This document shows positions 25,777 through 33,475 of a stretch of DNA of 37,576 bases, piece after piece. The stretch covers positions 1-37,576 of the forward strand of contig JAEWAQ010000006.1 of the NCBI GenBank assembly GCA_023391635.1. Direction: 5' to 3'. Made by a program: the position numbers and the translations under genes. The notes beneath the pieces are model-generated. The model was not told the origin of the DNA and did no database searches. It was given only the letters and a program-made list of their open reading frames with translations. Positions within the stretch are counted from its first letter, which is position 1. Every line of letters starts with the position of its first letter. The stretch is from Bacillota bacterium (GTDB taxonomy: Bacteria; Bacillota; Bacilli; Paenibacillales; Paenibacillaceae).

Positions 25777-25790
25777 TGGAAGCGCTCTCA
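25777..25790. promoter_or_regulatory. Candidate cre (CcpA) site upstream of the secreted hydrolase
   Basis: TGGAAGCGCTCTCA matches TGNAANCGNTNNCA at every defined position. It lies 67 bases before the hydrolase ATG, in the 139-base gap after the esterase gene. CcpA binding would repress the enzyme when preferred sugars are present. I see no convincing -10/-35 pair. The same gap also holds a small GGGCA/TGCCC stem-loop before the ribosome binding site. Confidence 0.55.
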
Positions 25791-25849
25791 GTTGACTCCG
25801 GTTTCCAGCAGAAGCTCAGTCGAATCGTGCGTCCATGCGCTATTTCCTA

Positions 25850-27223
25850 CTACGGCAACGGTACAGGACCGAACATCGGCAGGGGAATTCCTTTCGCATC
25901 TTTCACGTTTATCGTCGGATTCAAACCGGCTCCATGCCATAACTGACAGCCAGGCGGGACACCCCGCTCAAATCGCAGCAGCACGGCCAAACCGTCGTCC
26001 GCAAGGCTCGCCCAGAGCGGCAGCCTGTGACCGTCGGCGGTTTCAACATGAAAACCGTGCATCTTCCCCGCATCGACGAGCCTGTCGTTGACTTGCGAAA
26101 GTTCGAGACGCAGCTCCTTCCTGTCACCGCTCCATGCCAGGCTGCGCAAACGCGGCCCCGGCTCGGCAACTCTCATGCCGTAAGCCAGCTCCAGCGCACG
26201 CCACGCCATCCGGCGCCCGACCTCGCGAAGCGAAGCGGCATTCAGATGAATAATATCGGACAAATAACCGTCCAGAGTCGGCACCATCGCAGCGGCTTCC
26301 AGCGAATCCTCCAATGCCAGCTGATCATGCTGGATTCGGTTCCACCCCCTTTCGTCCGCGTCCATCGAATAGAATACCGAGAGCTGCGCGTAAATAAACG
26401 GCAGTACGGGATCGTCCATGTCTTTACGCACGCTGTTAACCCAGGAGAGCATCCGGTTCCGGTATAAGGGCGCATTGTCCACGCTCGCTTCGGCTTCGCC
26501 CTGATACCAGAGCATGCCCTTCACTTTGCCTCCCAATTTCCTGAACTTGCGGATCATCGAACCATAGAGGGAACGGCCGCCCTCCTCGATCTTGGCTGCA
26601 TCCCACTGCGCCATGTAAGTGCCTCCGTCAGCACACATGATCAACCCGACAGGCACGCCCGTATGGCGATAAAGCTCTTTGGCAAACGGAATGCCGAGTC
26701 CTGCCCCGTAAGAGCGGTCACGTCTCTGGTCTTTCGCCGCTTGCTCCCTTTCCTCCGCGGAAACCCGCCAGTGTACCTCATCCAGCGATTCGTTGGGCCA
26801 ACATAATGGATCCCTGGCAATTCCCCAGGTGTCCCCCATATAGAAGCAGCTGATGCCGGCCTGCGGCGAATCCGCATCGGCCAATTTACCGCAGCCTTCC
26901 ATGTTGGATTGGCCCGCCAGCAGCCACAGATCGCCGACATAGACCGGATCGATCGTGCGCCTCGTGACGACAGCTTTCGATTCGGTGACGATTCGAATCT
27001 CCAGACAGTGCTGCCCCGCCGGTACATCAACAAACGCCCCGCGAAAAACAGCGTCGCTGATCATTCCTGTTTCCATCCATCCTGAGGCATGCCCGGCCAG
27101 GTCCAGTCGGATCTCTACCTTGAATGGACAGAGTTCATCAAGCTCAATCTCGAACGGAATGTCCGCCAGTCCCGCCTCATTCCGCTGATAGACCCTGTGC
27201 GCTTCGGGTCCCCGGATTTCCAT
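25850..27223 (-). CDS. SGNH-type esterase, sialate O-acetylesterase-like (SASA family)
   Basis: About 457 residues, no signal peptide, so cytoplasmic. An N-terminal beta-sandwich (about 1-95) precedes the SASA hydrolase domain: nucleophile Ser106 in WLLAGQSNMEG, the block MLWYQGEAEA, and the C-terminal Asp-x-x-His in SDIIHLNAAS. The family removes acetyl or similar ester groups from sialic acids and also from plant glycans such as xylan; which applies here is unknown. The ATG at 27223 is preferred over a GTG at 27232 because GAGGTG lies six bases before it. It follows the oxidoreductase gene closely. A cytoplasmic de-esterase implies that acylated sugars enter the cell. Confidence 0.9.
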   Translation of the reverse strand: MEIRGPEAHRVYQRNEAGLADIPFEIELDELCPFKVEIRLDLAGHASGWMETGMISDAVFRGAFVDVPAGQHCLEIRIVTESKAVVTRRTIDPVYVGDLWLLAGQSNMEGCGKLADADSPQAGISCFYMGDTWGIARDPLCWPNESLDEVHWRVSAEEREQAAKDQRRDRSYGAGLGIPFAKELYRHTGVPVGLIMCADGGTYMAQWDAAKIEEGGRSLYGSMIRKFRKLGGKVKGMLWYQGEAEASVDNAPLYRNRMLSWVNSVRKDMDDPVLPFIYAQLSVFYSMDADERGWNRIQHDQLALEDSLEAAAMVPTLDGYLSDIIHLNAASLREVGRRMAWRALELAYGMRVAEPGPRLRSLAWSGDRKELRLELSQVNDRLVDAGKMHGFHVETADGHRLPLWASLADDGLAVLLRFERGVPPGCQLWHGAGLNPTINVKDAKGIPLPMFGPVPLP

Positions 27224-27233
27224 CCTGTTCACC

Positions 27234-28235
27234 TCAATTATCGATCACAATATCCTTCCCCGTCTCACAAGATACAACGATCGCATCGGCAACTTCTATG
27301 CCATGAACCGCATCTTCGAAGGAAATGACGGATGGCGCCGCGCCTTGCGCGATACAGCGGCAGATGTATGTCAACTGCTCGCGCAGGCTGCCGACGGTTT
27401 GGCCATGAAGCTTCACGTGAATATTCATGTCGGGCGTATGTCTTCCCCTGTCGTTCCAAATGTGCAGGCCTGCTTGGCTCGTTTCGAAATGCGCGGTTCC
27501 GCTGCGGCCGATGACTTCGATGGCATCGGCGATTTCAATGCGGGCGGCGTCCGGCGTCAGCCAGTTGCTGTGCAGCACGGCGATCGTACCGTTCGCGAAT
27601 TCCAGATTCGCCCACAGCACCTCCGGAGAAGCCGATCCGGACAGCGATTTGCCGTACGCTCTCACCTTGGCGACCCGGCACCCCGCATACCAGATGGCCA
27701 GATCGATGTCGTGGATCATCAGTTCATATACCGTATGCGTTCGTTGGAAGGTATCGAATAAATAGCGTTCCCTTGAACGCTTCATGTACATGCTGACCGG
27801 AACGCCGACTTCATCCGTCAAAGTAGCCGTTTTAATTGCCGCGTAGCGCGGATCGAAGCGGAGCAGGTGCCCCGGCAGCAGCAGCTTGCCGCTTGCCTTC
27901 GCTGCTTCCAACATCTGCCGCGCTTCCGAAGGCTTCGTCGTCACCGGCTTCTCTACGAGAACATGCTTGCCTGCGTGAAGTGCTTTCAAGGTCGGTTCAA
28001 GATGCTGATCCTCGAAGGTGACGACGCTGATCAGGTCGATATCCTCCTGCGCCATCATTTCATCCGCATCGCGATAAGTCCGCCGGACGCCATATTCGTC
28101 CTTTGCCTTGTTCAGCCTCTCCTGCGAACGATCGCATACCGCGACCACTTCCGCTTGGCTAAGGGAGTTGAATGCCTCAAGATAGCACATTCCCCATCTT
28201 CCCAAGCCGAGGATTCCCACTTTAACGCTATCCAT
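27234..28235 (-). CDS. Gfo/Idh/MocA family NAD(P)-dependent oxidoreductase
   Basis: A 333-residue cytoplasmic dehydrogenase. The N-terminal Rossmann fold carries GLGRWG (10-15) and an acidic residue after strand 2 (AVCDRS), pointing to NAD use; the catalytic EKP motif is at 95-97 and the second motif lies in LMIHDIDLAIWY. Members oxidise or reduce sugars, inositols or aldoses at a ring hydroxyl. AAGGAG precedes the ATG at 28235, 15 bases after the MBL-fold gene. Together with the zinc dehydrogenase of the same cluster it gives two redox steps, consistent with a 3-keto-sugar or modified-sugar pathway (inference). Confidence 0.93.
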   Translation of the reverse strand: MDSVKVGILGLGRWGMCYLEAFNSLSQAEVVAVCDRSQERLNKAKDEYGVRRTYRDADEMMAQEDIDLISVVTFEDQHLEPTLKALHAGKHVLVEKPVTTKPSEARQMLEAAKASGKLLLPGHLLRFDPRYAAIKTATLTDEVGVPVSMYMKRSRERYLFDTFQRTHTVYELMIHDIDLAIWYAGCRVAKVRAYGKSLSGSASPEVLWANLEFANGTIAVLHSNWLTPDAARIEIADAIEVIGRSGTAHFETSQAGLHIWNDRGRHTPDMNIHVKLHGQTVGSLREQLTYICRCIAQGAAPSVISFEDAVHGIEVADAIVVSCETGKDIVIDN

Positions 28236-28250
28236 TCTCGCTCGCTCCTT

Positions 28251-28991
28251 CTACAAATTCGGCGGAACATCCAATCGTTCGAAACATTCGTGCGCCTTTC
28301 CGATATGCCTCCATGCTTCGTTAAGCAGGAACATGCCGTGTCCGGGAAAGAGGCTGTCAATTCGCAGCCGGTGAAGCTTGGCAGCGGTCTCGGCATACTC
28401 GGGAATGATGCAGTCCCATACATATTGGATAACGACCTTGCCTCCCGGAAAAATCGCATCGCCGCCGAACAACAGCTTACGGCCGTCCCGTTCGATCAGA
28501 AACGAAATATGTCCGCGCGCATGACCGGGCGTATCCAAAACCCTGATCCTGAAATGCCCTACGTCAACTTCGTCGTTCTCCCTTATGCCCCTTGCAACCG
28601 GACAAGCAGAAAATGCGTAATCGCTCGGGTAAACCCCTGCCCGGATCGCCGCCGGAACGCTGAACTTCTCCAAATCCCCTTCGGCAAGCCAACGTGCCAC
28701 ATCGTTCGAAGCAACGACCTGAACACCATACTTCCGCTCGAAGAATGCCGCCCCTGCCGCATGATCGGCATGCCCGTGCGTAAGCAGCAAATACTTGATC
28801 TTCGCCGGATTCACGCCGATGCTTTCGATATTCGCTGCAATCCGTTCCGGATTCATGCCTCCGCCTGCATCGACCAAGGCATACTCGCCGCCTCCATCCA
28901 GCAAGTATACGTTGCAATCCATCGAATCGCTGAGCTGGGCGCCATACTTCCCGCTGCCGACCAAGTAAATCCCTTCGATCAGCTTAATCAT
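28251..28991 (-). CDS. Metallo-beta-lactamase-fold hydrolase
   Basis: A 246-residue cytoplasmic hydrolase. The metal-binding signature THGHADH (H72, H74, D76, H77) is complete, followed by DTPGHARGH, GGDAIF and FPGHG, the further metal ligands of glyoxalase II-like enzymes. Such proteins open thioesters, lactones or similar bonds; a lactonase role fits next to sugar dehydrogenases, but this is inferred. The ATG at 28991 overlaps the end of the RidA gene by eight bases; there is no strong ribosome binding site, so translation is probably coupled. A TTG farther up (29015) is less likely. Confidence 0.9.
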   Translation of the reverse strand: MIKLIEGIYLVGSGKYGAQLSDSMDCNVYLLDGGGEYALVDAGGGMNPERIAANIESIGVNPAKIKYLLLTHGHADHAAGAAFFERKYGVQVVASNDVARWLAEGDLEKFSVPAAIRAGVYPSDYAFSACPVARGIRENDEVDVGHFRIRVLDTPGHARGHISFLIERDGRKLLFGGDAIFPGGKVVIQYVWDCIIPEYAETAAKLHRLRIDSLFPGHGMFLLNEAWRHIGKAHECFERLDVPPNL

Positions 28992-29376
28992 TCGGGATGT
29001 AGGCGATGCATTCAATTTCGACTCTCATGCCCGGAGGGAATTTGACAATCTCGAACGTGCTGCGGGCTGGCGGCGCCTCGTCGAAAAATTGGCTGTATGC
29101 GCGGTTATACGACTGGAAATCGTTCAATTCGTCTATAAAGGCCGTAACTTTCACGACATGCTCCAACGAAGTGCCCGCGGCGCGCAAAATCTCTTGGAGA
29201 TATTCCAGTACAAGGCGCGTCTGTCGCTCCATATCTCCCGGGTACATCACCTCGCCCGTCGCCAGATCGAATGGGCACGTCCCCGCTGCATAGACCATGT
29301 CGCCCAGCTTTACCGCTTGGGAATATGCGCCGCTTGGCTTCGGCGCTTTATCCGTATAAATGATTTCTTTTCTCAC
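28984..29376 (-). CDS. ridA: RidA/YjgF family imine deaminase
   Basis: A 130-residue cytoplasmic enzyme that hydrolyses reactive imines or enamines, such as 2-aminoacrylate released by PLP enzymes, to ketones and ammonia. The catalytic Arg is R105 (PPARSTFEI) and the conserved Glu is E120 (RVEIECIAYI), the same numbers as in well-studied RidA proteins, so the active type is indicated. The start is GTG at 29376, overlapping the TGA of the deacylase gene (GTGA), with GGAGGAGTG eight bases ahead. The frame stays open to 29859, but that part only mirrors the deacylase gene. Its place in the operon suggests duty with the class V PLP enzyme at 35579-36724. Confidence 0.93.
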   Translation of the reverse strand: MRKEIIYTDKAPKPSGAYSQAVKLGDMVYAAGTCPFDLATGEVMYPGDMERQTRLVLEYLQEILRAAGTSLEHVVKVTAFIDELNDFQSYNRAYSQFFDEAPPARSTFEIVKFPPGMRVEIECIAYIPND

Positions 29377-30560
29377 CGCTTGTTCACTCCTCCTGACGGC
29401 CCCCTGTAACTGCAAGCCAATTGGTAGTAAAATTCGGCCGCCTGCGCAACTTCGGCCACCGGTACCCATTCTTCGGCAGAATGCGCCTGCTCGATCGAAC
29501 CGGGTCCGAACACGATGGCAGCGATGCCTTTCCACGCCTGCAGCTTGCTGGCATTGCTGCCATACGTTACGCCCCGCAGCGTCGAATCCGTGCCGAGCCG
29601 TTCGGCCACGCGCTGCGCGGCCTGTACGATCGCAGCGTCCTGCGGCGTGTCCAGCGCGGGATCGAGCAACAGCGGTTCGACGCTCAGCTTCGCATCGCCA
29701 AGTTCGGCCCGCAACCCTCGCTCGAACGCGTTCAGTACCGCTTCCGGCGTCTCGCCCGGCACGATTCGCCGATCGACACGAATTTCGCACGCCTCCGGCA
29801 CAATATTGATCTGGCTGCCTCCGCTGATGGTGCCTACGCTGATCGTCGGCCCGCCGCACAGGTCGCTGGTAACCCCTGCCAGTTCAGGCTCGACATGCTT
29901 CCTTATATAATCCATGACGTCCATCATCGCATAGATAGCGTTCTTTCCCTTGTGCGGAACCGAACTGTGCGCCGCTTTGCCGTACGTCTTCACCGCAAAG
30001 CGCGCACACCCCTTATGCGCCACCACAATGCCGAGTTCCGTCGGTTCGCCGACAACGGCGCCGGATAGCGGCATATCGAGCGACAAGAATGACGTCAATC
30101 CGATAAAAGCATGCTCCTCATCGACGGATGCGCAAAATACCAGATCCGCGTGCAACCGCTCCGGATGCCGCGCACAGCGTTCCATCATATCGATCATGCC
30201 CGCCAGAGCACCCTTCGTGTCGCATGCTCCCCTGCCGTACAGCCTGCCGTCGCGATAGGTCGGCACGAGCGCATCCGCCATGCTGTCGATCGAGACGGTA
30301 TCCATATGCGCTTCGAACAACAAAGCCGCTTCCGGCTTGCCGACTCGAAGCTCCGCAATAATGTTGTCACGTCCGTCTGCGACTGGCTGTCGGGTGACGC
30401 AAAGCCCCGCCCGGCGCAACCGAGTTTCGATGTAATCGGATATTTCCCACTCTCCTCTGGCTTCCGTGCCATAGAACGGGTTGACACTTTGAATACGGAT
30501 CAGGTCGTCCAGGATCCGCACGGCGGTGTGCGCCGCATCTCCCATCCTTGATGACGCCAT
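29373..30560 (-). CDS. M20-family metallo-deacylase (ArgE/DapE-like)
   Basis: A 395-residue cytoplasmic zinc amidohydrolase. Metal ligands and catalytic residues are visible: H85 and D87 in AHMDTV, D114 in GRGACDTKG, the E148/E149 pair in VDEEH, GEPTELG, and the dimerisation-domain His in KAAHSSVPHKG. Related enzymes remove acetyl or succinyl groups from N-acyl amino acids (N-acetylornithine, N-succinyl-diaminopimelate). In this glycan-linked operon it more likely frees an amino group from an N-acyl substrate made by the pathway than acts in arginine synthesis (inference). ATG at 30560 with GGGGGA ahead, 10 bases after the regulator gene; its stop overlaps the RidA start. Confidence 0.92.
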   Translation of the reverse strand: MASSRMGDAAHTAVRILDDLIRIQSVNPFYGTEARGEWEISDYIETRLRRAGLCVTRQPVADGRDNIIAELRVGKPEAALLFEAHMDTVSIDSMADALVPTYRDGRLYGRGACDTKGALAGMIDMMERCARHPERLHADLVFCASVDEEHAFIGLTSFLSLDMPLSGAVVGEPTELGIVVAHKGCARFAVKTYGKAAHSSVPHKGKNAIYAMMDVMDYIRKHVEPELAGVTSDLCGGPTISVGTISGGSQINIVPEACEIRVDRRIVPGETPEAVLNAFERGLRAELGDAKLSVEPLLLDPALDTPQDAAIVQAAQRVAERLGTDSTLRGVTYGSNASKLQAWKGIAAIVFGPGSIEQAHSAEEWVPVAEVAQAAEFYYQLACSYRGPSGGVNKR

Positions 30561-30570
30561 CTCGGTCCCC

Positions 30571-31272
30571 CTACAACCAAATAATATCGTCGTAGTTCCA
30601 GCCTTTCGCTTCCGGCAGCTCCCTGAATTCGTTGAACGACCGCAAAATATGCTGCCGCATCACCTTCTCGGCGTGGTCCGGGTCACGGCGAACCAACGCT
30701 TCGATCAACTCGGCATGCTGATCGACTTCCTTCTGCTTCGTCGACACCTTCCCGAGAATTCGCCCGGCTAAAGAAATACTGAAGGTGATCGAATCATAAC
30801 TCGCGGCCAAGCGGGAATGATTGGCCAGCCGGACAATGCTTTGATGAATGTGTACGGATTCCTCCAACAAGGAATCTACCGTGTCATCGACCAGCTTCCG
30901 CTTCATGTCTTCAAAGAACGCCGACAGCTTGCTGATTTCTTCATCGCTTGCCTGCTGAACGGCCAGACGGATCGCCAGCCCTTCAAGCATGGAACGAAGC
31001 GAATACACTTCAAATACATCCTTCATGTCGAATTGCCGCACCATTGGCCCTTTGTTCGGAACGATGGTAATAATGCCTTCGCCGGACAATTGCCGGATCG
31101 CTTCCCGGACCGGCGTCTGACTGATGCCGAGTTCCTTCGCTACCTTCGTCTCCACGATCCGATCCCCGGGATTAAGCTGCCCGTCGAGAATTTGCTGCTT
31201 AATGTACTCGGCCAAATCCGCGCTCATGCTATTTTTCTCCAGAAACGTCTGCCGTGTTATCGGTTCTTTCAT
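30571..31272 (-). CDS. GntR-family transcription regulator with FCD domain
   Basis: A 233-residue repressor-type regulator. The winged-helix N-terminus (about 18-80) shows AEYIKQQILDGQLNPGDRI and ISQTPVREAIRQL; the C-terminal helical FCD effector domain covers about 90-215. FCD regulators usually sense organic acids or sugar acids and control the operon that contains them. The ATG at 31272 is given, but an internal ATG at 31227 has a better GGAG and may be the true start. The leader holds a candidate promoter and half-sites of the TTGGTA/TACCAA kind. Likely target: its own operon. Confidence 0.92.
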   Translation of the reverse strand: MKEPITRQTFLEKNSMSADLAEYIKQQILDGQLNPGDRIVETKVAKELGISQTPVREAIRQLSGEGIITIVPNKGPMVRQFDMKDVFEVYSLRSMLEGLAIRLAVQQASDEEISKLSAFFEDMKRKLVDDTVDSLLEESVHIHQSIVRLANHSRLAASYDSITFSISLAGRILGKVSTKQKEVDQHAELIEALVRRDPDHAEKVMRQHILRSFNEFRELPEAKGWNYDDIIWL

Positions 31273-31276
31273 CTTT

Positions 31277-31381
31277 CATACCAACCTTCGGATGTAATTT
31301 ACCTTCCTATTCCATCTTATATTATACCTTATATATAATAAAGAGAACAGGAAGTTAACGAGTTGGCAACAAGTTGGTATG
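31277..31381 (-). promoter_or_regulatory. Promoter region of the GntR gene with distant inverted repeat
   Basis: On the minus strand TTAACT (31358-31353), a 17-base spacer and TATATA (31335-31330) make a candidate promoter, and a perfect TATAAT lies at 31326-31321. Flanking these are CATACCAAC (31277-31285) and its exact complement GTTGGTATG (31373-31381). Each contains a half-site like those of UxuR/ExuR-type GntR operators. The GntR/FCD protein may bind both copies and loop the DNA. Binding is inferred. Confidence 0.45.
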
Positions 31382-31386
31382 ACGCT

Positions 31387-32406
31387 TTACGGCTTCAACA
31401 AAATTTTCCCATTCGTTACCTTGCCGGCCACCAGCTGCCGGAATGCCGCAAAGCCATCCGAGAGCGGTCTCGTTTCGGTCCAACCGGTTTCGGTAATTTT
31501 CCCGGCGACAAGCAAATCCACCGCATCCTGAAAATCCTGTCGCGAGTAGCAGAAAGATCCCAATATTTCGATTTCACTGCGGATGACGAAGTTCATCGTC
31601 AGCACGGTGTCATCGATCCCCAAGCCGATATTCATGAAGGTGCCGCCAGGATTCACCAGCCGGATCGCCGCTTCCCTGGTCGGCTGGAAGCCGGCGGCAT
31701 CGATGATGACATCGGCGCCTTTCGATCCGAAAACGCGCTTGACTGTCTGCTCCAGATCATCCTCGCGTGCATTCGCCGTCTCCTCGATGCCGATGCTGGA
31801 GCACATCGTCAGTCTTTCCCGGTTCGTATCGACGACGAGCACTTTCGAGGCGCCAAGCAGGTGAGCCGTCTTGGCGCAGAGCAAACCGATGCCGCCGGCG
31901 CCGAATACAACCACATTCGCAAACGCATGCCGCTGCATCGCCCTTCGCGTTGCCCTGAGCGAGCAGGCCAACGGCTCTGCAAGGGCCGCGCGAAACGGAC
32001 TCATCGTCCGGGGCACTTCCGTCACGGCCGAGATGGGAACCGCAACCCACTCCGCAAAAGCGCCAGGCCGATGGATGCCGACAATTTTCCGGCTCTCGCA
32101 CAATTGGGTCAGCCCTTTGCGGCAACGGTCACATGTGCCGCAGTAGAGCAATGGGTTCGCCACGATCCGCTTGCCGACCCACTCCTCATTTCCAGGCTGG
32201 CCCGCTTGCTCCACGACTCCGCAGAACTCATGGCCCATAATCAAGGGCGGTCTGCGCAAGCTGTTGTGTCCCAGATATCCTTCGATCTCCGAACCGCAAA
32301 TACCGACCGCCTCGATCCGAACAAGAAGTTCATCTTCGCGGGGAACGGGACGCTCCCGCTCCTCCACATCCATCTTCTCCGCATCGTTCCAAACCAGCGC
32401 TTTCAT
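31387..32406 (-). CDS. Zinc-dependent medium-chain alcohol/sugar-alcohol dehydrogenase
   Basis: A 339-residue cytoplasmic MDR-type dehydrogenase. Catalytic zinc residues C37 (GICGSE) and H59/E60 (GHEFCG) and the structural zinc cysteines C89, C92, C95 and C103 (YCGTCDRCRKG) are present. The Rossmann motif is VVFGAGGIGLL, and an Asp after strand 2 (LVVDTNRERL) favours NAD. It resembles polyol dehydrogenases such as galactitol-phosphate or sorbitol dehydrogenase; the true substrate is unknown. It has a separate promoter-like element reaching into the end of the dioxygenase gene, so it and the genes after it may also be transcribed independently. Confidence 0.93.
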   Translation of the reverse strand: MKALVWNDAEKMDVEERERPVPREDELLVRIEAVGICGSEIEGYLGHNSLRRPPLIMGHEFCGVVEQAGQPGNEEWVGKRIVANPLLYCGTCDRCRKGLTQLCESRKIVGIHRPGAFAEWVAVPISAVTEVPRTMSPFRAALAEPLACSLRATRRAMQRHAFANVVVFGAGGIGLLCAKTAHLLGASKVLVVDTNRERLTMCSSIGIEETANAREDDLEQTVKRVFGSKGADVIIDAAGFQPTREAAIRLVNPGGTFMNIGLGIDDTVLTMNFVIRSEIEILGSFCYSRQDFQDAVDLLVAGKITETGWTETRPLSDGFAAFRQLVAGKVTNGKILLKP

Positions 32407-32436
32407 CCGTCCGCCCCCATCCTATCGTATTGGACA

Positions 32437-32464
32437 ATTATACGCATTATAAATCCCGATTCAA
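32437..32464 (-). promoter_or_regulatory. Candidate internal sigma-A promoter before the zinc dehydrogenase
   Basis: On the minus strand TTGAAT (32464-32459), a 16-base spacer and a perfect TATAAT (32442-32437). The -35 is formed by the last codons of the dioxygenase gene. An ATTG/CAAT inverted repeat follows the -10 and could be an operator. Confidence 0.55.
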
Positions 32465-33412
32465 GACGGCAGCTTCGGACACGACATCGCCTACTCTCTT
32501 CCACTCATCGCGCTCCGCTTCCGAACGACGATCGTCGATTTCCACTTCCGTACCGAAGACGGGGCGTGCATGCGGATACGGCGTAGACCCTCTGGCCAGA
32601 ACATGCAAGTGGTTGCCCATCGAGCCTTCGTAATCATAATTGGACTTGAAGTTAACATAAGAGCGCGCATGGCAATAATGGCATACGAACGCTCGCCGCA
32701 AACGGTCTTTGGACGTATTGGGGTAGGAGCGATGAAGCAGATGCGAGTGGAAGAACAAGACATCGCCCGGCTTCATGCGAACGGGAATCTTCTCTTCGTA
32801 TCGCGGGGACACATGCTTGGCCAACTGGTTGACTTCATCGTCCTTGTCGCTATGGCCGGTAAAGTCGTGCAGGTCGGCGAACCTGCGGGCGGAAACATGA
32901 CGCAATTCGGACCCGGCAGGGTGAACCGGTTCGATATGGGAGCCCGGCATGACCCACAGGCAGCCGTTCTCTTCATCCACGTCGTCCAGCGCCATCCAGA
33001 CGCCAGTCACCGTATCCGGGGACGATGAAACATACAGCGAGTCCTGGTGCCAGCCTTGACCGCCTTTTCCCGGAGGATTGTAGAACAACATGCTTTCCAG
33101 CGACAAGATGTCCGGACCGATGAGCGCCTCGAGCGTATCCAGCACGATGGGGCGCAGCGCCCCCCACTCCGCTGTCGGATCGACCCGATGCAGCGTATGG
33201 ATGCGGCTGAGCCGCCCGAACATCTCCTCGCGCGTCGCAGATTCGCTCGCTTTCGGAAGGCCGGCCACCTCGACTCTGCCGTACAGCAAATCTTCCGTCC
33301 ACTCTGTCAGCCGCTTGACTTCATCGGCTGACAGCAAGCCCCGCAGCAGCAAGTAACCATTACGATGATAAAATCGATAATCGTCCACTTTCAGAAATCC
33401 GCGATTTTCCAT
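32447..33412 (-). CDS. Phytanoyl-CoA dioxygenase (PhyH) family Fe(II)/2-oxoglutarate enzyme
   Basis: A 321-residue cytoplasmic oxygenase. The iron ligands H122 and D124 are in GWHQDSLYVSS, the distal His in HSHLLHRSYPN, and an Arg that would bind 2-oxoglutarate follows in DRLRRAF. The family hydroxylates or demethylates small molecules and needs oxygen. The ATG at 33412 with GAGGAAG seven bases before it is preferred over a TTG at 33418. An oxygenase within a sugar-degradation cluster is unusual: it may remove a methyl or alkyl group or hydroxylate the sugar, but no substrate can be named. Confidence 0.92.
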   Translation of the reverse strand: MENRGFLKVDDYRFYHRNGYLLLRGLLSADEVKRLTEWTEDLLYGRVEVAGLPKASESATREEMFGRLSRIHTLHRVDPTAEWGALRPIVLDTLEALIGPDILSLESMLFYNPPGKGGQGWHQDSLYVSSSPDTVTGVWMALDDVDEENGCLWVMPGSHIEPVHPAGSELRHVSARRFADLHDFTGHSDKDDEVNQLAKHVSPRYEEKIPVRMKPGDVLFFHSHLLHRSYPNTSKDRLRRAFVCHYCHARSYVNFKSNYDYEGSMGNHLHVLARGSTPYPHARPVFGTEVEIDDRRSEAERDEWKRVGDVVSEAAVLNRDL

Positions 33413-33475
33413 ATTCAATCTTCCTCGTTATTTTGTCGTATTTTCCCGTGATTGCCCGATACGAACCTGTTCATG

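Noticed and set aside
29377..29859. N-terminal extension of RidA
   Set aside because: Overlaps the deacylase gene; RidA proteins are about 130 residues and a GTG with a strong RBS exists at 29376.
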